Assembly (NCBI GenBank): GCA_041664345.1
Contig: JBAYKX010000020.1
Coordinates: 17,768 to 81,767, forward strand
Direction of reading: 5' to 3'
Source of the DNA: GWE2-40-63 sp041664345
GTDB lineage: Bacteria; Bacteroidota; Bacteroidia; Bacteroidales; SZUA-534
DNA: 64,000 nucleotides
The first letter of the stretch is position 1. Each line of letters opens with the position of its first letter. The notes below the pieces were generated by a model. That model did no database searches. It was not told the origin of the DNA and was given only the letters and a program-made list of their open reading frames with translations. Positions 1 to 8,975 of this stretch are shown piece after piece. The translations under genes were made by a program, and so were the position numbers.

Positions 1-2720
1 GTTCCAATTGTCCATTTGATGTTATAATCAGGATAGTGCTCTTGCAAATGTTTCGACACTTCGTCAACAATAAGGTTCATATCAAGGACCGTTTCACGCA
101 TTTCGGAACGGCCGGTTCTTGAAAAATTCAGCAAATCGTCAATAAGCTTGCCCATTTGTCCAACCGATTCTAAAATGGCCTCAATGTAATGGCGGCCTTT
201 TTCGGGCAAAGCATCTTTAAAACCGTCTTCGAGCAGTTTTGCATACCCATTGGTGTGCCTCAGTGGTGCCCGCAAATCGTGCGATACCGAGTAGCTGAAT
301 GCTTCTAATTCTTTATTTGCAGCTTCGAGCTGCGATGTGCGTTGGGATACACGGTTTTCAAGTTCTATGTTGAGTAATTTAATTTCTTCTTCGGCAAGCT
401 TGCGCTCAGTTATATCCTTCACTATGCCATCGTACGAAACAAGGTTTTCGTTGGCATCATATTTAGGGATAATTGTGTTACATATCCATCGGATTTTTCC
501 GTCTTTGCGTATTATCCGGTGCTCTACCGGAGGTAACTGTATTTTGTCAAACACTTTTTTAAATTCAGTGGTTACCCATTCCCTGTCTTCAGGTACCACC
601 ATGTTAATCCACAGGTTTGGATTCGTTTTAAAATCTTTTGGGGTATATCCGGTAACACCTATACATGCTTCATTATGAATGGTTTCAACCACCAATCCAT
701 CTTTTACATTGGCCGTATACAGGTAATCGGTGAGGCTTTCGGTAATTTTTTTATATCGTTTTTCGCTTTCCTTAATTTTTTCTTCGGCAAGTTTGCGCTC
801 GGTAATATCACGTACAATTGCTTGAAGTAAAAGGTCATCGTCAACACATATGCTGTTGAGGCTCACCTCAGTTTCAAAAGGCGTATTGTCAAGTTTTATG
901 TGTATCCATTCAAACGATTGTGGAGTGCCGGAGAGGGCTGCATGTATTTTTTCGAGAGCTTTTTCTTTGGAATCACGGCCATCGGGTTGAATGGTAGGGG
1001 ATATCTGGTATGGTTTCTGGTTAAGGATTTCTTCGCGTGAGCATTGAAACATTTGCTCTGCTTTCAAATTACAGTCAATAAAAGCATCTCCCTTCATAAT
1101 AAATATCGCGTCGTTGGCGCTCTCAAACAGCGTCCTGAATTTCGCCTCACTTCGTTCAATAATTTTCTTTTCCTGCACGTGCTGGGTAATGTCAACATCT
1201 ACTCCCCTGTAGCCTAATAGATTCTTATTGTTGTCGAGTATTGGAACTGCGCTGGTGGAAAGGATAACTTCGCGGCCATCTTTAGTTCTGTTAATGTTCA
1301 CTATATCCTTAAAGCTATCCTTCCGCGCAAAAAGTTCCGTTACCAACTGCATGGTTTTTTGCTGTTCCTCCTTTTTTAATAAATCGTAAAAATGTTTTTT
1401 ACCAACAATTTCTTCGGGTTTATAATCGATTATTTCTTTAACAACCGGGCTGGCAAAGGTATATAGCCCTTTTTTATCTACTTCCCAAATCCATTCGCGG
1501 GCATTTTCAGCTACTTGCTTAAACCGCAACTCGCTATGGCGTAGTGCATCTTCGGTAAGTTTGCGCTCCAATTCATTCTGGATGTATTCCAGAGCGAAAG
1601 AAATATCGGTAACCATTTCATCGAGCAGGTCAATTTCTGTTTTATCAAAAAAATCAACCTCGTTGGAATAAATACAAAACCCACCTACTGCATTTCCAAA
1701 AGCTATAAGTGGGAAAGCGGCAAATGACTGAATTCCCAGCGACAAAGAATTTTGTTTCCAAATTTCAGGTATGGCGTTGTCTGTAAATATATTATTGATA
1801 ATGATATGTTTTTTTGATTTTACTGCTTCTGTAACCGGATTTTGCTTAAGTGCCAATTCAAATAAATTGTTTGATAATCCGGCAGTTGCCGCAGTTTCAA
1901 TTTTCTTTGTGTCACAGTTTATGGTACCAATCCATGGACTCAGGAACTTTCCTTCATCAATAGCTATGCGGCAAACTTCGTTAAACAGTTGGCTCACACC
2001 GTGAATTCTTACAATTGCCTGATTAGTGTTGCTAAGTACAGCATATACACGGTTGAGTTTATTAACACGTTCTTCCGCTTTTTTGCGGATAACAATTTCT
2101 GCCGAAAGTAGGGCAGTTCTGTCTGTTACTAATTCTTCCAAATGTTTATTCAGTGATTTTAATTCTGCCTGGGTATGGAGCAGTTCATCGTTTCGCTGCA
2201 CAGCCGCTTCGTAGGTTGAAATGAGCAGCGTGAGCATTTGCTGTTGGGTTGATGTTATAAATCGGCGTTTGCCCCCGAATAATATTTCAACCCCAATTCT
2301 TACCCGTTCATTTTTGTAAATGTTCCTATTGGCCAGTATTTGTTCAATGTGCGAAATCAGGTAATCTTCGCGGTAAGGCTTGGTAATAAAATTGTCGGCC
2401 CCGCTGGAAATACCTTCAAGTACATCCTCCGAACTGGTTAACGATGTAAGCAATATAACCGGAATGTCCATGGTAGCCTCAGTCGCTTTCATTTCTTTGC
2501 AAAGTTGGTAACCGTCCATTTCGGGCATAACTATATCGCTAATTACCAAAGCGGGTTTGAGTTCGTTAACTATATTAAGGGCTTCCTTACCATTTTTGGC
2601 AATTATTGCCCTGTAATTGTGTTTCTCGAGCAAGTACTTTAATTGTTCTGCCTGAGTTGGGCTGTCCTCTGCTATCACTATTTGGTCAACCTCACTTCTG
2701 CTGTAATCTTTGCTTTTCAT
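1..2720 (-). CDS. Hybrid sensor histidine kinase, REC-GAF-PAS-PAS-PAS-HisKA (3' end outside window)
   Basis: The frame stays open from an ATG at 2718-2720 to the window edge, about 906 residues. It starts with a receiver domain (residues 13-130; acidic pair E18/D19, phospho-acceptor D62 in ISDIVMP). A short coiled segment and a GAF-like domain follow, then three PAS/PAC units that each end in a DITERK- or DITQH-like motif. A HisKA domain of bacteriophytochrome type carries the phospho-histidine in SVSHDLRAPLRH. The ATPase domain lies beyond the window. The start overlaps the 3' end of cheB by 29 bp, so the gene is probably translationally coupled and is the last visible member of the chemosensory operon. 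An N-terminal receiver fits a protein that receives phosphate from the operon's CheA. That output role is inference; the domain calls are secure. Confidence 0.9.
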   Translation of the reverse strand, partial: MKSKDYSRSEVDQIVIAEDSPTQAEQLKYLLEKHNYRAIIAKNGKEALNIVNELKPALVISDIVMPEMDGYQLCKEMKATEATMDIPVILLTSLTSSEDVLEGISSGADNFITKPYREDYLISHIEQILANRNIYKNERVRIGVEILFGGKRRFITSTQQQMLTLLISTYEAAVQRNDELLHTQAELKSLNKHLEELVTDRTALLSAEIVIRKKAEERVNKLNRVYAVLSNTNQAIVRIHGVSQLFNEVCRIAIDEGKFLSPWIGTINCDTKKIETAATAGLSNNLFELALKQNPVTEAVKSKKHIIINNIFTDNAIPEIWKQNSLSLGIQSFAAFPLIAFGNAVGGFCIYSNEVDFFDKTEIDLLDEMVTDISFALEYIQNELERKLTEDALRHSELRFKQVAENAREWIWEVDKKGLYTFASPVVKEIIDYKPEEIVGKKHFYDLLKKEEQQKTMQLVTELFARKDSFKDIVNINRTKDGREVILSTSAVPILDNNKNLLGYRGVDVDITQHVQEKKIIERSEAKFRTLFESANDAIFIMKGDAFIDCNLKAEQMFQCSREEILNQKPYQISPTIQPDGRDSKEKALEKIHAALSGTPQSFEWIHIKLDNTPFETEVSLNSICVDDDLLLQAIVRDITERKLAEEKIKESEKRYKKITESLTDYLYTANVKDGLVVETIHNEACIGVTGYTPKDFKTNPNLWINMVVPEDREWVTTEFKKVFDKIQLPPVEHRIIRKDGKIRWICNTIIPKYDANENLVSYDGIVKDITERKLAEEEIKLLNIELENRVSQRTSQLEAANKELEAFSYSVSHDLRAPLRHTNGYAKLLEDGFKDALPEKGRHYIEAILESVGQMGKLIDDLLNFSRTGRSEMRETVLDMNLIVDEVSKHLQEHYPDYNIKWTIG

Positions 2721-3777
2721 ATATATCTCCGTTCTTTTCATTAATTAAAGCAACCAGGGTGGTTATTATATCTTCGGGTGAAAGAATATGCGTTGCAGCA
2801 TCAAGTTTTATGGCTTCGCCCGGCATACCAAATACAACAGAACTATCTTCGTCCTGGGCAATAGTAACCGCCCCATTGTTTTTCATGGTTTTTAATTCCT
2901 CGGCGCCATCGCGCCCCATACCGGTGAGCAATACTCCTATAGCTCTGGGGCCGAATACATGTGCCACCGTACGGAAGAGGTAAGCCACCGATGGACACAA
3001 CCCATTTTCCAATTCGTGGTTGCTAAGCTTAATCCGGCATCCCCGTTCAACACCCATGTGAAAATTATCGGGGGCTACATAAGCATGTCCCGGTAGCATA
3101 TACTCGCCATTTGTAGCAATTTGCAAAGGGAAATGGGTTGTATTCTTTAACCATTCAACAAAACCCTCGGTAAACCCGGGCGAGATGTGCTGAACAATTA
3201 AAATTGGGACTGGGATATTTTTTGGCAAACCGGAAAGTATTTTTTGTAAAACCATGGGACCTCCAGTGGAAGCGCCAATAGCAATAACCTGGATTTCCGA
3301 TTCTGCTTCAATATTTTTTTTGATAATGGGTTCGTTCGGTGCCGGTACTTTTGCATTGTGTGCAATACGCCTCACCAATTTTACCTCCGACATAAGCTTT
3401 AGTGTTTGTATTAACTCGTGTGCATTTTTTTTATAATTTGGATGGTTAACTCCTGGCGGTTTTTTAATTATGGCCAAAGCCCCGGCTTCTACCATGCTAA
3501 ACGAAAAAGCCACTTCCTTACCTACCGAACTGCCCGTAACTATTACAATGGGGGTTGGGTTTGTCTCCATTATGATGCGTGTTGTTTGCCGCCCGTCTAA
3601 TTTTGGCATGTGCATGTCCATGGCAATTATATGGGGGTGCAATTTTTTAACTGCTTCAATGGCTTCTTCGCCATTTTCAGCAATGCCCACAACTTCCAAC
3701 TCGGGATCGGAGCCAATGGTGTAGGCAAGCAATTGCTGCATTACCGGTGAATCTTCAACTATCAGGACTTTTATCAT
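2692..3777 (-). CDS. cheB: CheB-type protein-glutamate methylesterase with receiver domain
   Basis: This 361-residue protein has the standard CheB architecture. The receiver domain (residues 1-125) has E8/D9, phospho-acceptor D54 and K106. A linker leads to the methylesterase domain (about 160-350), with catalytic Ser170 in GASTGGP, His197 in QHISPGF and Asp290 in TGMGRDG. The enzyme removes methyl groups from, or deamidates, chemoreceptor glutamates, and phosphorylation of its receiver activates it. It lies 74 bp downstream of the CheA-receiver fusion and overlaps the following hybrid kinase. In Frz and Wsp systems this place is held by FrzG or WspF. All key residues are present, so it is probably active. 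Confidence 0.96.
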   Translation of the reverse strand: MIKVLIVEDSPVMQQLLAYTIGSDPELEVVGIAENGEEAIEAVKKLHPHIIAMDMHMPKLDGRQTTRIIMETNPTPIVIVTGSSVGKEVAFSFSMVEAGALAIIKKPPGVNHPNYKKNAHELIQTLKLMSEVKLVRRIAHNAKVPAPNEPIIKKNIEAESEIQVIAIGASTGGPMVLQKILSGLPKNIPVPILIVQHISPGFTEGFVEWLKNTTHFPLQIATNGEYMLPGHAYVAPDNFHMGVERGCRIKLSNHELENGLCPSVAYLFRTVAHVFGPRAIGVLLTGMGRDGAEELKTMKNNGAVTIAQDEDSSVVFGMPGEAIKLDAATHILSPEDIITTLVALINEKNGDIYEKQRLQQK

Positions 3778-3782
3778 TGCAT

Positions 3783-3851
3783 TTTAAATGGTTATAAGGT
3801 TAAATGGTTAAATGGTTAAATGGTTAAATTCTAATTTCTAACATCTAACTT
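3783..3851. repeat. AT-rich simple-sequence spacer between cheA and cheB
   Basis: On the plus strand the spacer has tandem GGTTAAAT units followed by drifting copies of CTAATTTCTAAC-like units. The same class of short, drifting repeat fills the spacer at 45830-45951. It has no hairpin with a T tract, so I do not read it as a terminator. Confidence 0.7.
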
Positions 3852-6149
3852 CTAATCTCTAATTGCTAACAGCCTTTTAATTACTTCCAACAAATTGCTT
3901 TTGTCAAAACTACTCTTTACAATATATGCGTTGGCACCAACATCGATGCCGTGTTCACGATCCTCACGCGATTCAAGGGCAGTAACCAGCACAACCGGCA
4001 GTTCACTAAGTTTTTTTTCTTTCCTTATTTTTGTTGTAAGCTCAAAGCCGTTCATGCGCGGCATATCAACATCGGACACTATTAGATCGAATTCGCCAAT
4101 AATCGCTTTGGTAAAAGCATCTACACCGTCAACGGCAGTTTCAACCAAATAGCCGGCTGATTCTACAATGCTTTTGATTAAGCTGCGCGATGTAATGGAA
4201 TCATCAGTTACCAAAATTTTGTTCTTAGTTGCCACTTCAACCTCCTTTTCTTTAGTCCCATTTATAGGCATTACTGTTAGTATGGCTGATTTCATTAAAT
4301 CGGGGACGTTAATTACCGGAACCACTTTACCGGAACCAAGCACGGTGGCTCCGCTTATGTTCCGTACCCGGCTCAATTGTTTGCCCATTTCTTTCACAAG
4401 TACCTGACATTCCTCAATAATTTCATCTACTATAAAGGCAATTTGATTATCGGCGTGTTCAAGTATTAATACTTGAATATTATTGAGATTAATGGCAGGG
4501 TTATTTTTTTTGTTTGAAGCACTAATGTTCCCGTTCAAATAACCCAATGCTTTCCCAAGATTGGTTATTTTCAGGATTTTCCCGGCTATCATAATCGTGT
4601 CGCTGCTTTCCACGGTTTTTAGCTCAGCGCGGTTAACCCTTACGGCACGTTCAACATTTTCAGTAGGTACCACTACCAAGTGCTCGCCGGTACGCACCAA
4701 TATACCCCTGAATGTAGCCAAAGTCAATGGCAACAAAAAGCGGAATGTTGTACCCATGCCCGGATTGCTTTCTACCGAAACGGAGCCACCCAGTTTTTCT
4801 ACCTTCTCGCGGACAATGGCCAAACCCAGGCCACGCCCCGAAATGTCGGTTATCATTGGGCTTGTTGAAACACCTGATTGAAACACCAACATTAACGTTT
4901 CCTGAGGGTTTAATTTGTCCAATAAATCTTTTTCAAGGATGCCAGCTTTGATAGCTGCCTTGCGCACTTTCTCGGGATCAATACCGGCGCCATCGTCGGC
5001 AATAATAATCTCCAGATGGCGGCTTTCGGTTGCATTAAAGCTTAACGTTACGCTCCCTTGTGGTGGTTTATTGGAATGTTTCCGTTCATCGGGTTTTTTT
5101 ATGCCATGGTCGATGCAATTCCGTACCAAATGAATTAACGGGTCTTTCAGTTCCTCCAAAATACGTTTGTCCACATCAATTTCATTTCCACGAACGATAA
5201 GCTCTACTTCTTTGCCCTGGCTGCGGGCAAGGTCGCGGACTAATTTGGGGAATCCTTCTGTTATTGTAGATACGGGTAGCATCAACACACTTTTCATCGA
5301 TTCCAAGTGGTCGTCAATCATCCTTCCCAGCGAACGCTGGTCAATGTCTAAATCATGGGCAATGGCAACTAATTTGGTTTCGAGCTCATTTACCCTATCA
5401 TTGTTCCAATCATTTATTTTTTTCAACTCAATTAAGCTATTCATATAACGGGGCGAATCCCACTTTTTTAACTCCTTTTTCCACAATCCCATTAAATTGT
5501 TCAGTTTATTCATTTCAGTGGACCGTTGGGCAGCGGCTATTTTATACTGTATCATCTGTTCGGCCTGTAAAAAAAGCGGATCAATCTTTGCCGTAGGTAT
5601 CCTCACCGTTTCAATTCGCACTGGACGTTCTTCAATAATTACTGATGTTGTAATAGTTTTTTCCTTGGGCGAAAGGGTAACTTTTTGAGTTGCTTTAAAA
5701 GAGCTATTTGTGTCGGCAGTTTGTACTTCATCTATTTTATCCGTATTATGGGGCTCAGTAATCCATTGTAATTGTTTTAGTAGTTCCGTGTTATCGCCGT
5801 GGTTTTCTGTTGCAGTGCTCTCAACTATTTTTGAGATGATATCTAACGCTTTATGAACAAGGTCAAATTGAGCAGCAGTAAGAGATAAATGTTCTTTTTT
5901 TATTTTTGCGAACATGTCCTCTATTTCCTGGCAAATTGTTTCAATATCATTACTACTCACCGAACGGGCAGCGCCTTTTAAACTATGCACTTCGCGGAAA
6001 ATGATTTCTATCAATTCCCGTAACTTTTTATCTTTGGGGTTCTTCTCCAATTCAATGAGGCTTGAAAAGAGTGTTTTAATATGCTCTTCAGCTTCAATGC
6101 GAAAAGTAACCAGTAGCCGTTTAAGGAATTCTTCGTCTTTTTTATCCAT
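3852..6149 (-). CDS. cheA: CheA histidine kinase fused to a C-terminal receiver (FrzE/WspE-like)
   Basis: This 765-residue hybrid begins with an Hpt domain (1-115) whose phospho-accepting His55 is in HSLKGAARS. A long linker and dimerisation helices follow, then the HATPase (about 320-515; HLVRNCIDHGIKK, then GRGLGLAIV). A CheW-like coupling domain covers about 515-650. A complete receiver (about 664-765) has its phospho-acceptor at D693 in SDVDMPRMNG. The kinase transfers phosphate from ATP to His55 and then to receivers, under control of receptor arrays coupled by CheW. A CheA with its own receiver is typical of Frz, Wsp and other non-flagellar pathways, where that receiver acts as a sink or an output. 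It is the only cheA in the window. Confidence 0.96.
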   Translation of the reverse strand: MDKKDEEFLKRLLVTFRIEAEEHIKTLFSSLIELEKNPKDKKLRELIEIIFREVHSLKGAARSVSSNDIETICQEIEDMFAKIKKEHLSLTAAQFDLVHKALDIISKIVESTATENHGDNTELLKQLQWITEPHNTDKIDEVQTADTNSSFKATQKVTLSPKEKTITTSVIIEERPVRIETVRIPTAKIDPLFLQAEQMIQYKIAAAQRSTEMNKLNNLMGLWKKELKKWDSPRYMNSLIELKKINDWNNDRVNELETKLVAIAHDLDIDQRSLGRMIDDHLESMKSVLMLPVSTITEGFPKLVRDLARSQGKEVELIVRGNEIDVDKRILEELKDPLIHLVRNCIDHGIKKPDERKHSNKPPQGSVTLSFNATESRHLEIIIADDGAGIDPEKVRKAAIKAGILEKDLLDKLNPQETLMLVFQSGVSTSPMITDISGRGLGLAIVREKVEKLGGSVSVESNPGMGTTFRFLLPLTLATFRGILVRTGEHLVVVPTENVERAVRVNRAELKTVESSDTIMIAGKILKITNLGKALGYLNGNISASNKKNNPAINLNNIQVLILEHADNQIAFIVDEIIEECQVLVKEMGKQLSRVRNISGATVLGSGKVVPVINVPDLMKSAILTVMPINGTKEKEVEVATKNKILVTDDSITSRSLIKSIVESAGYLVETAVDGVDAFTKAIIGEFDLIVSDVDMPRMNGFELTTKIRKEKKLSELPVVLVTALESREDREHGIDVGANAYIVKSSFDKSNLLEVIKRLLAIRD

Positions 6150-6180
6150 CTGAGTTTAAATTCGTTAATTATATTCAACC

Positions 6181-6391
6181 CGCCACGGCGTGGCGAAAGC
6201 TTACGCCCGCCGCGGCGGGCTTCAATAGGGTTTTGCATTTTTTAAGATCTTCAATTTTAAATTTTCATTTTCGGCGCATGGTTTCTTCTTAATTTCAATG
6301 AATTTTCACAACGTGCGCCGATTTTGTGTCGTAAATTCAGATACCCCGAGTTGAAACTCGGGGCTATTCATATTAAATCCCTTCGGGATTT
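6181..6391. repeat. Cluster of GC-rich inverted repeats in the mcp-cheA spacer
   Basis: The 320-bp spacer carries four perfect or near-perfect palindromes in an AT-rich setting. They are CGCCACGGCGTGGCG at 6181-6195, GCCCGCCGCGGCGGGC at 6205-6220, the CCCCGAGTT/AACTCGGGG hairpin at 6344-6363, and AAATCCC-TTC-GGGATTT at 6375-6391 followed by T residues on the plus strand. They look like REP-type dispersed palindromes rather than coding sequence. The last one could terminate plus-strand transcription, but no plus-strand gene ends here. No ORF is convincing in this spacer. Confidence 0.65.
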
Positions 6392-6469
6392 TTTAAATGC
6401 GGTTGCCCTGTCTCAAGCTTGTACTTAAATTAATCCGTGTTTTCTTTTCACTTTAAGTACTCTAAGTAC

Positions 6470-8218
6470 TTATATTTTATATTGCTCCACCAACAATTTC
6501 AATTTTTGCCCCAGCTCATTTATGCCTTTCGCCGCTTTTTCGGCTTGTACCATGCTTGCGGCATTTTCCACTCCGGCTTGGTTGATGTTATTCATGGCCA
6601 ATCCTATTTGGTCCATTCCTACAACCTGCTGTTGGCTCGATGCTACAATCAGCATGGCAGCTTCTACCGCTTTATTGCTGCTGTCGGCCAATTTTTTAAT
6701 TGATTCGCCTGTTTGGGACGACTGCTTTACCCCGTTTTCAACAGCTTTGCTGGAAAGCTCGGTGGCCATTACGGCCGCACTGGTGGCTTTCTGTATGTCG
6801 TTTAAAATATCACGCACTTGCAGCGTAGCTTGTTTGCTTTGTTGTGCCAGTTCCTTTATTTCTTGGGCAACCACGGCAAACCCTTTACCCTGCTCGCCTG
6901 CTTTGGCTGCTTCAATAGCGGCATTAACAGCCAATATGTTCGATTGGTCGGCTACATCGGTTACCGTGGCTATAATCCCACCAATTTGCTGGCTTTGCTC
7001 ACTTAGGCGTACAATTGTATTTGCAACGGCCTCCATCTGGTTTTGGATTTCGTTCATACCGCTAATTGTTTCATCAACTGCCTGCTGGCCGGCCAGGGTT
7101 ATTTGAACCACCTGTTGGGCATTCTCGGCAACGCGGCTTGCCTTTTGGTTTGATAGCTGAGAGGCCTTGCGCACTTCTTCAACAGTTGTAGTTGTTTCGC
7201 TTATTGCAGTAGCTGTTTCGGCCGAACCCGACGCTACCTGTGTGGTGGATGCCAATATCTCGCTCGCCGAGGATCCAAGGGTGTTGACCCCTTCCATAAT
7301 ATCTTTCATAATGCGGCGTAGGTTGTTTAACATTTGCAAAAAAGCATTCCCCAGTATATCTCTCTCCGATTGCGGAACAACAGACCCGGTAAGGTCCCCG
7401 GAAGCAATTTTTTGAGCGGTATTAGCCATTTTTTTTAGGGCTGCTACCATATTGCTAAAACTCTGCAAAAGAATACCCACCTCATCTTGCCTTCCAACTG
7501 CCGGCAGTTCAACATCCAAGTCGCCTTCACCAATACGTGCAGCTATTTTGGTAATCTCGTTGAGCGGTTGGGCAATTGTACGGTTCAGCAGCATTATCAT
7601 TATTATGCTGAAAAACAGGGTAATTAATCCAAATATTATAAATAGCATTATTGCCGTACTTGCTTGCTGCTGATCAAGTACAAGTTGGCCTTCAGCATCT
7701 TTTGCTGCCTTATCGCCCATTTCAGTTGAAATGGACCTGATTTTTTCAAACCTATCTTTCTGGAGGGTCGTTCCCAATTTTTGGGCTTCATCTAATTTTC
7801 CATTTTGAACGAATGAAATTTCATCTTTTCTTGTTTGGCGGTATGCGTCTATTTCATTTTTTAATTCTTTTAGTTGGTTTTGAAACAGAGGATCCATATC
7901 AAGTTTCGTTAATTTATCGATAATATTATTAATTGCCTGGCTCCTTTCATTTATAACTCCCTCAAACACCTGTTGTTCGGCCTTGTTTTTTGTTAGCATC
8001 ATATCAAGGATGGCTGCACGGTTGAAATTCTGGTGTGACCTAAGTTCGCGCAGTTCAAGCGCTATTTGAAAGTTCACGTTGTACAGTTTTTTTTCCGATA
8101 GCGTAATGTTTTGCAATCCCAGGTAAGCAATAATTATTACCACTAAAAACATAATCCATATTAGGCCAAAACTCAATAGTAGTTTGGCACGGGTAGAAAG
8201 GTTGATGAAATTTTTCAT
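6470..8218 (-). CDS. Methyl-accepting chemotaxis protein, four-helix-bundle sensor type
   Basis: This 582-residue receptor has TM1 at about 11-33, an extracytoplasmic helical domain (35-185) that looks like a four-helix bundle, TM2 at about 188-212, a HAMP domain (213-268) and a coiled-coil signalling domain (300-575). The hairpin tip reads NILAVNAAIEAAKAGEQGKG, then GFAVVAQEIKELAQQSK. It differs clearly from the receptors at 15180-25981, whose tips have AEVRKLAERSK, and it lacks their charged C-terminal tail. It lies 27 bp from the upstream frameshifted cheW and upstream of cheA, so it is probably the dedicated receptor of this pathway (compare WspA or FrzCD). Its ligand is unknown. Confidence 0.95.
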   Translation of the reverse strand: MKNFINLSTRAKLLLSFGLIWIMFLVVIIIAYLGLQNITLSEKKLYNVNFQIALELRELRSHQNFNRAAILDMMLTKNKAEQQVFEGVINERSQAINNIIDKLTKLDMDPLFQNQLKELKNEIDAYRQTRKDEISFVQNGKLDEAQKLGTTLQKDRFEKIRSISTEMGDKAAKDAEGQLVLDQQQASTAIMLFIIFGLITLFFSIIMIMLLNRTIAQPLNEITKIAARIGEGDLDVELPAVGRQDEVGILLQSFSNMVAALKKMANTAQKIASGDLTGSVVPQSERDILGNAFLQMLNNLRRIMKDIMEGVNTLGSSASEILASTTQVASGSAETATAISETTTTVEEVRKASQLSNQKASRVAENAQQVVQITLAGQQAVDETISGMNEIQNQMEAVANTIVRLSEQSQQIGGIIATVTDVADQSNILAVNAAIEAAKAGEQGKGFAVVAQEIKELAQQSKQATLQVRDILNDIQKATSAAVMATELSSKAVENGVKQSSQTGESIKKLADSSNKAVEAAMLIVASSQQQVVGMDQIGLAMNNINQAGVENAASMVQAEKAAKGINELGQKLKLLVEQYKI

Positions 8219-8245
8219 GGTTTTTTCTTCTTATTTATAAATAAT

Positions 8246-8847
8246 TTATACTGATTTCTGATGTACAATAATGCTTTCATCTCCTAAAATCCTTTCGGCA
8301 TCAAGTATGATGATTTGATCGGCGGTAACTCCCCGTAAATAGCCTGCTCCTATGCCATTTGTTGAAACAGGTGGTGTTTGTATATCTTCAATTTTTATGG
8401 TGCACGAGTCATTTATAATGTCGGCAAGAATCCCAAACTCCATTTTTTGGTTGCGGATGATAATTACTTTGTTGAGTTCTCCTAACCCTTTTTGGGGCAG
8501 GTTAAAGAATTTTTTAAGGTCAATTACCGAAACAATTTGTCCGCGCACGTTACAATACCCAGCACAAAAGAAGGGGTACCGGGCAATACGGTAAAATCTC
8601 TCAACGGATAAACCTCGCGGATGAATTTGCTCTCGATGCCATAGGTTTCAGTTGCCAACCCGAAAACAACAATTTCGATACATTCTTTTTCGTCCGTTTC
8701 GTCATTCTTTTCAACGGACAAAGCTTGTGCCCTTGCTTTTAATATGGAACGTTTTTCTTCCGGAAGGATAGTTTTCAGATTAAATGATTCTTGCAGAGTA
8801 TTTACCCTGCTTTTAACTTCGTCCCAATTGATTTTTGTGTTTTGCAT
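8246..8847 (-). pseudogene. cheW: CheW coupling protein broken by one frameshift
   Basis: Two overlapping frames together encode one CheW. The 5' part runs from the ATG at 8845-8847 (MQNTKINWDEV) to the segment PGTPSFVLGI. The 3' part resumes in another frame with RGQIVSVIDLKKFF and ends at 8246. Adding one A in the short A run near 8550-8551 restores VLGIVNVRGQIVSVIDLKK, a canonical CheW core. The intact product would have about 200 residues and an N-terminal extension. CheW links receptors to CheA. A second, intact cheW lies at 10439-10888. The lesion may be a true mutation or a homopolymer sequencing error; no slippery site or stimulatory structure for programmed frameshifting was seen. 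Confidence 0.85.
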
Positions 8848-8879
8848 TTTGTTTGTTTTTTTAAAACCCACCTCTGTTG

Positions 8880-8940
8880 TACTGAGATCACAGAGTTGCA
8901 CGAAGGAATTCTCCGTGTTTCTCTGTGCCTTTGTGGTTTA
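8880..8940. repeat. Intergenic fragment resembling a common dispersed repeat
   Basis: The spacer upstream of the broken cheW contains a CACAAAGGCACAGAGAAACA-like string (minus strand) and CTCTGTG direct repeats. Similar strings are frequent in bacterial spacers. Its presence argues against starting cheW at the more upstream in-frame ATG at 8901. Confidence 0.4.
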
Positions 8941-8975
8941 TTTTGTTTGCTTCTGAGTTGTATTATTCATAATAT

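Noticed and set aside
8524..8560. Programmed ribosomal frameshift in cheW
   Set aside because: No slippery heptamer, internal Shine-Dalgarno or downstream structure is evident, and a one-base loss in an A run is simpler.
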